DNA from: Bifidobacterium breve
Lineage (GTDB): Bacteria; Actinomycetota; Thermoleophilia; Solirubrobacterales; Solirubrobacteraceae
NCBI GenBank assembly: GCA_945881845.1
Contig: CAMCVN010000004.1
Location: 1 to 64,000, forward strand
Length of the DNA stretch: 64,000 bases
Direction of reading: 5' to 3'
Shown in pieces: positions 1 to 12,105 of this stretch (positions within the stretch are counted from its first letter, which is position 1; each line of letters starts with the position of its first letter). Under the pieces are notes generated by a model. That model was given only the letters and a program-made list of their open reading frames with translations, was not told where the DNA came from and did not search any database. Position numbers and translations under genes: made by a program.

Positions 1-1283
<1,283 letters not shown>

Positions 1284-1289
1284 CGGCTA

Positions 1290-2288
<999 letters not shown>

Positions 2289-2367
2289 TTAGAGGCAATC
2301 CTTCGGGTCGATTGACCGACCTAGGCTATCTGAGCAGCGCCGCTGCCCGCTTTGCGATCCCGCACGC

Positions 2368-3279
2368 TTAAAGGTCGATGTCGCGGTGAACGACGTCTAC
2401 GGTCAGCCCATCGCCGCCGGAGTAGCGGCGACTCAAGCCTTCGGCGACAGTAACCGAGCGGTGGTGCCCGCCGGTGCAGCCGATCGCGATCGTCAGGTGC
2501 GACTTACCTTCGGCTACATACTGCGGCAGGAGGAAATCGAGCAACGACAAGAGGTGCTCGTAGAGCTGCTCAAGACGGCCGTCGCGGCCGACGTATTCGA
2601 CGATCGACTGATCGCGGCCGGTCAGCGGCCTGAGTTCATCAACGTAATGCGGGTTGGGTAGGAAGCGAACGTCGAAGAGCAGGTCGGCGTCACGCGCCGG
2701 GCCGTGTTTGAAACCGAAACTCTCGAATGTCACGGCGAGCTTCGCGGCGCTGCTGCGCGGGAGTAGGTCTTCAATCAGCTTGGCGCGCAGCTCGGCCGCT
2801 TTCAGCCCGGTCGAATCGACGACAAGGTCGGCGCGGGCCTTGATTGGGTTGACGAGCTTGCGTTCTGCAGCAACGCCCTGCGGCACGCTTCCCTCGGGGC
2901 TGAGCGGATGGCGCCGGCGCGTCTCTTGGTAGCGCGTCAAGAGCTCCTGGTCTGAGGCGTCGAGGAAGAGCACCCGGTAGTTGATGCTGGCCTGTGCCAG
3001 CTCGTCAAGCACGCGCGACATCTGATCGAAGTACTCACCGCCGCGGGCGTCGGAGACGACGGCAGCGCGCCGCACCTTCGAGCCTTCGTGGAGAAACACA
3101 TCAACGAGGCCACCAATCATCTCCGGCGGCAGGTTGTCGACACAGAAGTAGCCTGCGTCCTCGAAGGCTTCCATCGCGGTGGAGCGACCGGCGCCGGAGA
3201 CTCCGGTGATGATCACGAAGTCCTCGAGCGGGACTGGCTCGATGTCCGGCTGCGAGCTGGATGGAGTTTCAGCGCTCAT
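2368..3279 (-). CDS. rapZ: RNase adapter / nucleotide-binding protein RapZ (YvcJ family)
   Basis: ITGVSGAGRSTAMEAFEDAGYFCVDNLP Walker A region; C-terminal IGCTGGHHRSV. Confidence 0.95.
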   Translation of the reverse strand: MSAETPSSSQPDIEPVPLEDFVIITGVSGAGRSTAMEAFEDAGYFCVDNLPPEMIGGLVDVFLHEGSKVRRAAVVSDARGGEYFDQMSRVLDELAQASINYRVLFLDASDQELLTRYQETRRRHPLSPEGSVPQGVAAERKLVNPIKARADLVVDSTGLKAAELRAKLIEDLLPRSSAAKLAVTFESFGFKHGPARDADLLFDVRFLPNPHYVDELRPLTGRDQSIVEYVGRDGRLEQLYEHLLSLLDFLLPQYVAEGKSHLTIAIGCTGGHHRSVTVAEGLSRRYSGGDGLTVDVVHRDIDL

Positions 3280-3327
3280 CGCCTACTGAGTATTGCGCCA
3301 CCGGCACGGTGGCCCGCAAGCGCTCGC

Positions 3328-5223
3328 TCAGTTACCGGTGCGGCGCATGTGGTGGAGCAGGTCGTTGGCGACCTTGGTCGGCAGGCCGGGGACCTGCTCA
3401 AGCTCCTCGCGGCTGGCCGCCATTACCGCTTCAGGCGAGCCAAACTGCTTGATCAACGCCTTCTTCCGTTTCGGGCCTACGCCGGGGACGCTGTCCAGCG
3501 CCGATGCCGTCATCGCGCCGTCGCGGCGCGCGCGGTGGTGGGCAATCGCGAAGCGGTGGGCCTCATCGCGAACGCGCTGCAGTAGCTGCAGGCCGGCGCT
3601 AGCGGGTTCCAACATCAGCGGCGCGTTTTGGCCCGGCTCGAAGACCTCCTCGATCCGTTTTGCCAGCGAGATCACTGCCACGCCGCGCTCGCGGAAACGG
3701 TCGAGCACTTCAAGGCCAGCCGATAGCTGGCCCTTGCCGCCGTCGATCACGATCAGGTTCGGCAGCGTCGCGAACGACTGGTTGTATGCCGGGTCGTGGG
3801 GCGACAGGTCGGCTTGGCTCTCCCAGGCATTTATTCGTCGCTCGAGCACCTCACGCATCGCCGCGAAGTCATCTGGTTGCCCGTCCTCGAGCGAGCGGAT
3901 CGTGAAGCGGCGGTAATCGGCCTTCTTCGCCGCTGCCGATTCGAAAACGACCATCGAAGCGACAGTGTGCGTACCCATCAGGTTCGAGATGTCGAAGCAT
4001 TCGATCCTCATCGGCAGCGATTCGAGTTTCAGTTCCCGCTGCAGCTCGTCAAGTGCTTCGACGCGGCGGCGGCGCGTCTGCTCGCTGCGCAGCCGCTCAT
4101 GATCGAGCGCCAGCGCAGCGTTCCGTTCGGCGAGCTCAAGGATGCGGCGCTTGGCGCCACGTTCGGCGGCGCGGATCTCGACCCCTGCCCCACGCCGCTC
4201 GGCAAGAACTTCAGCGAGCGCGCCACGTTCAGATTCGGCGAGCTGCTGCTGCACGATGATCTGCGACGGCACTCCTGGACGGCCGGAGTAGTACTGCGCA
4301 ATGAACTCGATGGCCACTTCACCACGGTCCAGCTCTCCGGGGTTATCGAGGTAGAACGACTGCCGGTCGGCCAGCACGCCGTCACGGACCTGAAACACCT
4401 GCGCGTTGGCCTCTATCCCATCGGCGGCTACGGCGATCGCGTCGAACGATCCAGCAGCTTCGTTGACGACACCCTGGCTCTCGAGCAGCGAACGTACTGC
4501 CGTCAGGCGGTTGCGCTCGGCGGCCGCGCGCTCGTACTCGTGGGCCGCGGCGGCGGCCTTCATCCGCGCTTCGAGTTGATCCTCGATCTCACGGAAGTTG
4601 CCGGAAAGAAAGGCGATCACGCCCTCGACATTCTTGCGGTAGTGCTCCTCAGTTACGTAACCAACGCATGGTGCTTCGCAACGTTCGATGTGGTAATCGA
4701 GGCACGGCGAACCGGTCCGCCTGCCTGGCTCAGGCCCGCGGCAGGAACGGATCTGGAAGACCTTCTCCAGCACTTCAACGGTGCTGCGCGCGCGGCGCGG
4801 ATTGGAATAGGGGCCGAAGTAGACGCGGCCATTGCGGCGGCGTTCGCGAGTCAAGTAGATGCGCGGGTACTGCTCGTCGGTTGAGACGGCGATGTAGGGA
4901 TAGCTCTTGTCGTCGCGCAGCCGAATGTTGAAACGAGGTTCGTGGCGCGTGATCAGCGTCTGCTCGGTCAGCAGCGCTTCGGCGTCGGAGCTGAGCAGGA
5001 TGAAGTCGATTGCCTCAACCGAGTCAACCATCCGCACGCCGCCGCGGGTAACCGGCGAGCTGAAGTGGCTGCTGACGCGCTTTCGCAGCGAGAGCGACTT
5101 TCCGACATAGATCACCTCGTCATCAGCATTCTTGAACAGGTAGACGCCGGGTCCGTCAGGAAGCGCCAAGCGCTGCTCACGCAGGCGCTGCTCGCGTTCG
5201 CTGATCTGCTTCTTCTCGGCCAC
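3328..5223 (-). CDS. uvrC: Excinuclease ABC subunit C
   Basis: GIY-YIG N-terminus (GPGVYLFKNADDEVIYVGKS), UvrC homology region (IECFDISNLMGTHTVASMVVF), C-terminal HhH. Confidence 0.97.
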   Translation of the reverse strand: MAEKKQISEREQRLREQRLALPDGPGVYLFKNADDEVIYVGKSLSLRKRVSSHFSSPVTRGGVRMVDSVEAIDFILLSSDAEALLTEQTLITRHEPRFNIRLRDDKSYPYIAVSTDEQYPRIYLTRERRRNGRVYFGPYSNPRRARSTVEVLEKVFQIRSCRGPEPGRRTGSPCLDYHIERCEAPCVGYVTEEHYRKNVEGVIAFLSGNFREIEDQLEARMKAAAAAHEYERAAAERNRLTAVRSLLESQGVVNEAAGSFDAIAVAADGIEANAQVFQVRDGVLADRQSFYLDNPGELDRGEVAIEFIAQYYSGRPGVPSQIIVQQQLAESERGALAEVLAERRGAGVEIRAAERGAKRRILELAERNAALALDHERLRSEQTRRRRVEALDELQRELKLESLPMRIECFDISNLMGTHTVASMVVFESAAAKKADYRRFTIRSLEDGQPDDFAAMREVLERRINAWESQADLSPHDPAYNQSFATLPNLIVIDGGKGQLSAGLEVLDRFRERGVAVISLAKRIEEVFEPGQNAPLMLEPASAGLQLLQRVRDEAHRFAIAHHRARRDGAMTASALDSVPGVGPKRKKALIKQFGSPEAVMAASREELEQVPGLPTKVANDLLHHMRRTGN

Positions 5224-5264
5224 TTAGGTGAGGATAAGAGCGCCGACGCGTATAGGCTTAGAAG

Positions 5265-7514
5265 ATGGCAACGACGGCTTTGCGCACCTGCCCACTCTGC
5301 GAAGCGACTTGTGGCCTTGAGCTGACGATCGAGGAAGGCAAAGTGACGAAGGTTCGCGGCGACAAGGACGACGTCCTCAGCCACGGCTTCATCTGCCCGA
5401 AGGGCGCCAACATTGGCGCGCTCCATGACGATCCAGACCGCCTGCGCACGCCGATGATGCGCGGCGCCGATGGCGAACTTGCGCCCTGCAGCTGGGACGA
5501 AGCCTTCGCCTTCATCGACGAGCGCTTCAAGGCGATCGATGCCGAACACGGCCGCCAAGCCTTCGCTGCCTACCTCGGAAACCCGACCGCCCATTCGCTG
5601 AGCGGGCTGATGTACATCCGGCCGATGCTGAAGGCGATCGGCACGCGCAACATCTTCTCCGCCAGCAGCGTCGACCAGGCTCCGAAACAGGTTGCCTGCG
5701 GCCTGATGTTCGGTAGCTCCCTGAGCATCTCTATTCCCGACATCGACCGAACCGACTACCTGCTGATTCTCGGCGCCGACCCGCTCGTCTCTAACGGTTC
5801 GATGATGACGGCGCCCGATTTCCGCGGCCGGATGAAGAAGATCGGCGAGCGCGGCGGCAAGGTCGTCGTGATCGACCCGCGCCGCTCGCGCACCGCCGAG
5901 GCCGCCGACGAGCACCACTTCATCCGTCCCGGCGGCGACGCGATGCTCTGCTTCGCGATCGTCAACGCGCTCTTCGACGAAGGGTTGGTTGCGCCCGGAG
6001 AGCACCTCGACGGCCTGCTGAACGGGATCGAGCAGGTTGAGGAGGCGGCGCAGCCGTTCACGCCCGAGGCCGTCGCGACAAGCTGCGGGATTGAAGCCGA
6101 GACGATCCGGCGCATCGCGCGCGAATTGGCGGCCGCGCCGAGCGCTGCCGTGTATGGCCGAATTGGAACGACAACGCAGCCGTTCGGCACCGTCACGAGC
6201 TGGCTGATCGACGTGATCAACACGCTGACCGGCAACCTCGACCGCCCCGGCGGCGTGATGTTCACCAAACCACCGGCCGGTTCGCCGAACACGCAGGGAG
6301 AGCCGGGCAGCGGCCGCGGCATGAAGATCCATCGCTGGGCGACGCGCACCAAAGGCCGCGGTGAAGTGCTTGGCGAGCTTCCCGTCAACTGCCTCGCAGA
6401 GGAGATCGAAACCCCCGGTGAAGGCCAGATCCGTTCGCTGATCACGATCGGCGGCAACCCGGTGCTATCAACCCCGAACGGTGACCGCCTTGCGAAGGCG
6501 CTCGGCACGCTTGACCTGATGATCAGCATCGACATCTACCGCAACGAAACCTCGCGCCACGCTGATGTGATTCTCCCCGCGCTTTCAGCGCTTGAGCGTT
6601 CGCACTTCGATCTGGTTTTCACGGTCTTCGCGATCCGAAACTTCGCCAACTATTCGCCTCCCGTCTTTGAGCAGCCTGAAACGATGCTCGACGAATGGGA
6701 GATCTTGCTGCGACTGACGGGAATCGCCAGCGGCGCCGGCGCCGACGCCGCGATCGGGCCGATCGACGACTTCTTCGCGCTTGAGCTGGCGAGCCGCGAA
6801 ACTCGCAGTGAAACGTCCCCCGTCTCCGGCCGCGAGCCAGCCGAACTGGTCGCCGCCGCTGGCGACCGCGTCGGCCCCGAACGACTGCTCGACATCATGC
6901 TCCGCTGCGGCCCCTACGGCGACGGCTTTGGCGCCAACCCCGACGGCCTCACGCTGGACAAGCTAGAGGCCAGCCCGCACGGGATTGATTTTGGCCCGCT
7001 TGAGCCGCGGATCCCGGAGGCGCTGCGCACCACCAGCGGCCTCGTCGAATTGGCGCCGGAACCGATCATCGCCGACGTCGCAAGACTGCGTGCCGAACTG
7101 GAAAGCGGTCCGACCAACGGCAACGGTCTACTGCTGATCGGCCGGCGCCAGCTGCGCTCAAACAACTCCTGGATGCACAACGTCCCCAAGCTCGTCTCCG
7201 GCCCCGAGGGCTGCACGGTGCTCGTCAACCCTGATGACGCTGAGCGCTGCGGCGTAGCCGACGGGCAGCGCGCCGTGCTCAGCTCAAAGCGCGGCTCGAT
7301 CGAGCTGACCGCCGTTCATAGCGAGGCGATGATGCCCGGCGTCGTTTCGGTGCCACACGGCTGGGGCCACGATGGTGAGGAGACAGAAATGAACGTCGCC
7401 AGCGCGCACGCCGGCGCCAACGTAAACCTGCTCGGCGACACCGAACGCGTCGACGAGATCTCCGGTACAGCGGTACTCAACGGAATCCCCGTCGAGCTCG
7501 CCGCCGCCGGTTAG
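5265..7514 (+). CDS. Molybdopterin-dependent oxidoreductase (formate dehydrogenase/nitrate reductase-like, single subunit)
   Basis: N-terminal CPLCEATCGLEL...CPKG 4Fe-4S motif, GADPLVSNGS, molydopterin-dinucleotide C-terminal domain (GRRQLRSNNSWMHN). Confidence 0.9.
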   Translation: MATTALRTCPLCEATCGLELTIEEGKVTKVRGDKDDVLSHGFICPKGANIGALHDDPDRLRTPMMRGADGELAPCSWDEAFAFIDERFKAIDAEHGRQAFAAYLGNPTAHSLSGLMYIRPMLKAIGTRNIFSASSVDQAPKQVACGLMFGSSLSISIPDIDRTDYLLILGADPLVSNGSMMTAPDFRGRMKKIGERGGKVVVIDPRRSRTAEAADEHHFIRPGGDAMLCFAIVNALFDEGLVAPGEHLDGLLNGIEQVEEAAQPFTPEAVATSCGIEAETIRRIARELAAAPSAAVYGRIGTTTQPFGTVTSWLIDVINTLTGNLDRPGGVMFTKPPAGSPNTQGEPGSGRGMKIHRWATRTKGRGEVLGELPVNCLAEEIETPGEGQIRSLITIGGNPVLSTPNGDRLAKALGTLDLMISIDIYRNETSRHADVILPALSALERSHFDLVFTVFAIRNFANYSPPVFEQPETMLDEWEILLRLTGIASGAGADAAIGPIDDFFALELASRETRSETSPVSGREPAELVAAAGDRVGPERLLDIMLRCGPYGDGFGANPDGLTLDKLEASPHGIDFGPLEPRIPEALRTTSGLVELAPEPIIADVARLRAELESGPTNGNGLLLIGRRQLRSNNSWMHNVPKLVSGPEGCTVLVNPDDAERCGVADGQRAVLSSKRGSIELTAVHSEAMMPGVVSVPHGWGHDGEETEMNVASAHAGANVNLLGDTERVDEISGTAVLNGIPVELAAAG

Positions 7515-7538
7515 CAACGGAGCGCCAGCAAGCTCCGG

Positions 7539-9584
7539 TCAGTAAGGCCAGATCGAAAGACGACATGCCTGCTTGAGCGGGCAGACGTCGGTGAAGCGGC
7601 CATTGAAGAAGTCCGCTGCCTGCTGGCCGCGAGAGATGTCAAAGAGGCCGTGGGGATCCTGGCCCGCACGCGGAGGCGTGTTTGTCAGCGGCGGCACGTT
7701 GGTGCCAATTGTCGCCCCTTCAAACTGGCGGATCGGGCCGCTGTCGAAGATCACAAGCCGCGAATCGCTGCTCTTGCCTTTACTGCGGATCCCCCAGAAC
7801 GGCACCTTGTCGAAGCTGCGGCCGCTGCTGTAGACAGGCCTGCGACCTACGGCGCCAACCGTCCGCGCGAGGTTCTCTGCCGCCACCTGAGGAACCTGGT
7901 GGTCGCCGACGACGGCCTCCAAGAGCACTTGGTGCGATGGAGTTCCCGGGAGGGGATCATCGGTTGCGTGCAGCGCGTAGCCATTGCCTTCGCCTCTGTC
8001 CCATAGGTTCTGAACCGCGCCGAGGATCAAGAGCCGCTTGAGCCGGTTCGGGTAAGAGGGAGCGAAGAAGCCGTCGGAGTACTCGTCAAAGTCAACGCTG
8101 CGCGGGAGCAGGAGCGAGTAGTTCATGCCAGGCACACCAAGAACTGCGCGCGTGAAGTCGGGCGCAAGGGCAGTGATCGCAGGCCCAAGAATGCCTCCCT
8201 GACTGTTGCCGTTGAAGGCCAGCTTCGAGCGGTCGATCAAGGTTCGACCTGAGGCTCCCGGGATCGAACGCAGCGATGGGTGCGAGGCGAGCCCTTCCGC
8301 GTGGATCATCAAACGTCCGAGCATCAGCCCGTTCAGAAGCCCCTGCTGAAGACGGTCCGGGAAAGAGGCGAAGAGCGACATGTCGCCGAGCAGCCTGATC
8401 GCGTTGAGGGCGTCACCGCCAGCCATTCCGATCTCATCGGTGCCGCAGAAGAGAATCCCGTGCTTGTTGCCGAAGAACTGATTCTTCTCGCCCAGAGCTT
8501 CGCGTGACGACCCGAGCAGACCATGGCCGTAGATGACCGGTCGAGCCGGCTTATCGAGGGCGCTGCGAGGGATACCGCAGACGAACTTTGCCTTCATCGT
8601 CCCTTGCTGTTTCGGAATCCAGTTGAACTTGCCCGCCTTGCGTGGCTGGTAGCGGAAGGTTCCTCCTGGCGCGCAGTCCGGCGTGCTCAGGTAGCAGGGA
8701 ACGGTCATCGTTCCTTCTAGCTGGCGCAGCTGCAGCGGGTTCTGCTGCTCGGTGAAATTGATCGTCTTGTCGATCTGGAACTTGGGCGAGCGGCCGGCGA
8801 CCTTTTGATCGGCAAGGTTCTTGTCCCCGAGAGCAGCGAAGCTGGCATTGCGCATCGCGAGCGCTCGCTCGGTCAGGTTTGTCTCGCTGACAACCGTGAA
8901 GTCCCAAGCTAGATAGAGCGTTGAACGCTTAATGCCGATCCGTCCAAGGAGGTCAAAATCAGGCTTCATTCGGCGCGCACGAACCGCCAGCGCCCCGCTT
9001 GCTTTGCTGTCTCGCACCGACGCGAATGCCGCGCCGGCCCGGATTGTGGCGCCCGATCCGTTCTTCAAGTTGCGCAGCGCGACGATGTAGCGACGCCCTT
9101 CCGGCAGGTTGCGCGCCGGCCGAATCATCACGAGGTAGCTCCCGTCGGCCTCGTTATCGGGATTTGCGTCGAGTTCGACCCAGATTGGCTGACGCTTGCC
9201 GGTCTTAGCGTCAACGAGAACGATCGGCGCATTGGTGGCGCTGTAGCTGCCGATGTCGGTGATTGGGGTTGCGCCGCTGCGCTGGAGGCTAATCCCATCA
9301 ACGTAAGTCATGATCGCCGCGCCGGGGCTAAAGCCGTCGTTGTTGTTTAGGTCAGGCGTAAAAGACGAAACCCCGCCGACGTTCTTCGGGAAGAGAGCAG
9401 CGTTGAAGTTGAGCCTCAAGCCGGTCGCCGAACCACGCTGAGGGGTCGTGAAGTGGTTGCTGGGGAACGGCAGCAGGCAGTCGCGCGCGTCGAACGGTTC
9501 GCAGCTCGCCTTCGCGCTGGCGACGCCGCTAAGCGCCATGAGGCTGCAGGCGGCAAGCGCAAGTGTTGCGACTAGCTTGTTCAA
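7539..9584 (-). CDS. Secreted alpha/beta-hydrolase-like protein; paralog of 56488..58584
   Basis: Signal peptide; GNSQGG elbow-like motif; extended similarity by eye to the 698 aa protein at 56488. Confidence 0.75.
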   Translation of the reverse strand: MNKLVATLALAACSLMALSGVASAKASCEPFDARDCLLPFPSNHFTTPQRGSATGLRLNFNAALFPKNVGGVSSFTPDLNNNDGFSPGAAIMTYVDGISLQRSGATPITDIGSYSATNAPIVLVDAKTGKRQPIWVELDANPDNEADGSYLVMIRPARNLPEGRRYIVALRNLKNGSGATIRAGAAFASVRDSKASGALAVRARRMKPDFDLLGRIGIKRSTLYLAWDFTVVSETNLTERALAMRNASFAALGDKNLADQKVAGRSPKFQIDKTINFTEQQNPLQLRQLEGTMTVPCYLSTPDCAPGGTFRYQPRKAGKFNWIPKQQGTMKAKFVCGIPRSALDKPARPVIYGHGLLGSSREALGEKNQFFGNKHGILFCGTDEIGMAGGDALNAIRLLGDMSLFASFPDRLQQGLLNGLMLGRLMIHAEGLASHPSLRSIPGASGRTLIDRSKLAFNGNSQGGILGPAITALAPDFTRAVLGVPGMNYSLLLPRSVDFDEYSDGFFAPSYPNRLKRLLILGAVQNLWDRGEGNGYALHATDDPLPGTPSHQVLLEAVVGDHQVPQVAAENLARTVGAVGRRPVYSSGRSFDKVPFWGIRSKGKSSDSRLVIFDSGPIRQFEGATIGTNVPPLTNTPPRAGQDPHGLFDISRGQQAADFFNGRFTDVCPLKQACRLSIWPY

Positions 9585-9701
9585 GACTCCCCCTTTGCGC
9601 CTGCTCCACAGGCGACGTTTTAACCCTCCGGCGGGAAGCTACCACGCGGCGGCGCTGGCTCGCGCCAGCTCAGGTCCGTGCTGAAAGGCCGGCGCGGCGC
9701 G

Positions 9702-10115
9702 CTAGGCGGGGCCGAACTTGGCCATCGTCTCGCGGATCGGATCAGGGATCGGCGTCTTCTCCCAAGTCTCGATGTCAACGAAGACGTAACGAAGCTCAGC
9801 AGTTACCAGCGCCTCTCCATCTAGGGAGATCAGCGATGAGACTTCCATCGACGTATTGCCGAGCCGCTCGACCGTGATTGAGACCTCAATCTCATCATCA
9901 AAGCGAGCCGGAGCAAAGAACTTCAGATTCGCCTCCGCCACGACGACGTCGACCGCATTGCTCTCCATCACCGCAGCGTAGGAGTCGTCAAAGTGCTGTC
10001 GGTAGAGATCGGTGATCGCAATGTCGATGTAGGTCAGATAGTTGGCGTTGAAGGCGACGCGCTGCGGGTCGCACTCGTTGAACCGCACGCGCAGGTTGTA
10101 GGTGAAGGAGGGCAT
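9702..10115 (-). CDS. Acyl-CoA thioesterase, hotdog fold (4HBT/YbgC-like)
   Basis: RVRFNECDPQRVAFNANYLTYID motif. Confidence 0.88.
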   Translation of the reverse strand: MPSFTYNLRVRFNECDPQRVAFNANYLTYIDIAITDLYRQHFDDSYAAVMESNAVDVVVAEANLKFFAPARFDDEIEVSITVERLGNTSMEVSSLISLDGEALVTAELRYVFVDIETWEKTPIPDPIRETMAKFGPA

Positions 10116-10146
10116 TCAGCTAGAGAGTCTGCCGAAGCCGGCCAGC

Positions 10147-10190
10147 GAGTGCGCAGCGCGTACGCAGCACGTACGCAGCGCGTGCGTTGT
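10147..10190. repeat. Short tandem repeat, about 11-bp unit (gagtgcgcagc/gcgtacgcagc/acgtacgcagc/gcgtgcgttgt)
   Basis: Direct reading of the intergenic region; the last copy is degenerate. Confidence 0.8.
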
Positions 10191-10357
10191 CTCGCACCGA
10201 ACGGGCGGGGAAGAACGCTGAGCCACCCCGCCTAACTACGCATCGTGACGTGGCCAAACCGTGAAATGCAGCGGCAACGAACGTCTGATTTGTGCGCCAA
10301 TCAACCGAGATCCAGGGTCTGAGGACTGCGAGTGTTTCTCGAAACCAATTACGTCTA

Positions 10358-10387
10358 TATGACGGCGACCGGCGTCGGTATGACGGC
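10358..10387 (+). promoter_or_regulatory. Direct repeat TATGACGGC x2, 21 bp start-to-start, upstream of the TasA-like operon
   Basis: tatgacggc at 10358-10366 and 10379-10387; function inferred. Confidence 0.45.
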
Positions 10388-10415
10388 AGTCGATCAGATA
10401 AGGAGAAGTTCGTAA

Positions 10416-11006
10416 ATGCACTCGATTAGCCGCAAGATTCTTACAACTACAGCGATACTCGGAGTCTTCGGCGCTATCGCCGGGGCCGGCGTGTTCGCGC
10501 TCTTCACCAGTCAAACTGAGAACACGGCAAATGCCGTTACGGCCGGTACCGTTGCCATCTCGGACAACGACGCCGGCAGCTCGATGTACACGCTGCCGGA
10601 CGCCAAGCCGTCCGACACGAAAGTCTCCTGCATCCGAGTGAATTACACCGGAACGCTCGACGCTGACGTCAAGCTCTACATCGGCGAAACGATCGGCGCA
10701 CTCGGCCCGTACGTGAAGCTGAAGATTGAGTCGGGGACGCAGAGCTCACCAACGTTCCCAAGCTGCACTGGGTTTGTGCCCGACGCGACAGCAATCTATG
10801 ACGGCACTCTCAGCGCGTTCGCTACGGCGCACTCGTCGTACACAAACGGACTGGCCGACAACCCGGGCACTGTTGCGACCAAGTGGGCAACCAGCGACGC
10901 GGTTATCTACCGGGTTACGGCAACGCTCGATCCCGCTACACCGGACGCCCAGCAGGCAGGTATCACCAACGCGCACAAGTTCACCTGGGCGGCGAAGAAC
11001 CAGTAG
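10416..11006 (+). CDS. TasA/CalY-like protein with SipW-cognate class signal peptide
   Basis: Signal GVFALFTSQTENTANAVTAGTVAISDND resembles the SipW-cognate consensus; adjacent SipW-type signal peptidase; SD aaggagaag. Confidence 0.8.
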   Translation: MHSISRKILTTTAILGVFGAIAGAGVFALFTSQTENTANAVTAGTVAISDNDAGSSMYTLPDAKPSDTKVSCIRVNYTGTLDADVKLYIGETIGALGPYVKLKIESGTQSSPTFPSCTGFVPDATAIYDGTLSAFATAHSSYTNGLADNPGTVATKWATSDAVIYRVTATLDPATPDAQQAGITNAHKFTWAAKNQ

Positions 11007-11029
11007 CCGCAGCTGGCTACGCGGCCGCC

Positions 11030-11569
11030 ATGGCATCTGCCTCTCGCATCGACAGCGCACGCTGGGCCGGGCTCCTCGCGGGGCTCGGCCTGGTGGTCGC
11101 CGCATTCGTTGCTTGGCAGATGCCGGCCTCGGGCCAAGCGCTGGGAGCCGACGTGACGGTCATCGCTACCCCGCACGGGGAACTCGTCGCCGCACCGCTC
11201 TCGCCAACCCTCGCCGCGCGCGGGCTGACCCCCGGCGATGCGCGCCATCACTCGCTGACACTGACGAACATCACCGGAGTCCCGCTCAGCGTCAGATTTC
11301 GGGCCTTGCCATCGAACAGCGACCTCGATCAGACGGTGGAACTGACGCTCAGCGACAACGGCCGCACCGTTGCGGCCGGAACCCTCGCGTCGCTGCGGCA
11401 ATGGACAGCGCCACTTCTGCGCCTTCCGGTTCGAGCCGTGCGCCGTTTGATGCTGACTGTGCGACTACTCACGCCCAGAGAGCAAGCCGGCATCGGCGCG
11501 AGTGCGCAGACGGCTGGCATGGTCGTCGACGTCCCGCTTGAGATCAGCGCTGCCGGTGAAAAGCGATGA
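11030..11569 (+). CDS. TasA-like beta-sandwich secreted/membrane-anchored protein
   Basis: N-terminal hydrophobic segment; LTPGDARHHSLTLTNITGVPLSV resembles TasA/CalY N-domain; start chosen at ATG 11030 after the previous stop. Confidence 0.6.
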   Translation: MASASRIDSARWAGLLAGLGLVVAAFVAWQMPASGQALGADVTVIATPHGELVAAPLSPTLAARGLTPGDARHHSLTLTNITGVPLSVRFRALPSNSDLDQTVELTLSDNGRTVAAGTLASLRQWTAPLLRLPVRAVRRLMLTVRLLTPREQAGIGASAQTAGMVVDVPLEISAAGEKR

Positions 11570-12105
11570 GCTCCGGCGCTGTGCACACGGCCCGGTTTCT
11601 CGGCTGGCTGCTGCTGGGGGCGATTGGAACGGTGATCGTGATGACCGTAGTCGGGCTCTTCATCGGACAGCGCCCGTTCACGGTCCTGACAGGCAGCATG
11701 TCGCCGACGATCGAGGCGGGCGACGTCGTGGTAGTCAAGAAGATCAGCCCGCTCGACGCGCAGGTCGGCAACATCGTCTCGTTCACAGACCCGGGAGGAA
11801 GCGGTGAGATGATCACCCACCGCGTCCGTTCTATCCGTTCGCGCGGAGCAGCCGTCGACTTCCAAACCCAAGGCGACGCGAACAATGTCAGTGAGCGATG
11901 GACGGTTGCCCGCAGCGGCGCAGTCGGGCTTGTGACAGAGCGCATTCCCGTAGTAGGCAACGCCTTGGTCTACCTCAGCGGTCGCCCGGCGCGGCTGCTG
12001 CTGATTGTGATCCCTCTCTTGCTGCTGGCATCACTCGAGATCTGGCACGTATGGAAACCACGAGATTCTGCTGGCGCTGATCGGCCGATCGATGAAGCGG
12101 CGTGA
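11566..12105 (+). CDS. sipW: Signal peptidase I, SipW/ER type
   Basis: LTGSMSPTIEAGDVVVV and ITHRV (His in place of the bacterial Lys), TQGDANN; hydrophobic N- and C-terminal segments. Confidence 0.9.
   Translation: MSSGAVHTARFLGWLLLGAIGTVIVMTVVGLFIGQRPFTVLTGSMSPTIEAGDVVVVKKISPLDAQVGNIVSFTDPGGSGEMITHRVRSIRSRGAAVDFQTQGDANNVSERWTVARSGAVGLVTERIPVVGNALVYLSGRPARLLLIVIPLLLLASLEIWHVWKPRDSAGADRPIDEAA

Noticed and set aside
3796-4884. 362 aa plus-strand ORF inside uvrC
   Set aside because: Antisense shadow ORF; uvrC motifs are unambiguous on the other strand
5112-6332. 406 aa minus-strand ORF
   Set aside because: Antisense to the well-supported molybdopterin oxidoreductase and uvrC start; Arg/Ala/Asp-rich composition typical of shadow ORFs in high-GC DNA
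10240-10300. Possible c-di-GMP-I (GEMM) riboswitch because of ggccaaaccgtgaaa near a biofilm-like operon
   Set aside because: GNRA tetraloop/receptor arrangement and paired P1/P2/P3 elements could not be assembled; would need a covariance-model search
10236-10514. 92 aa minus-strand ORF in the TasA-like upstream region
   Set aside because: Overlaps the start of the SipW-cognate protein, no SD or family signal; region better explained as regulatory
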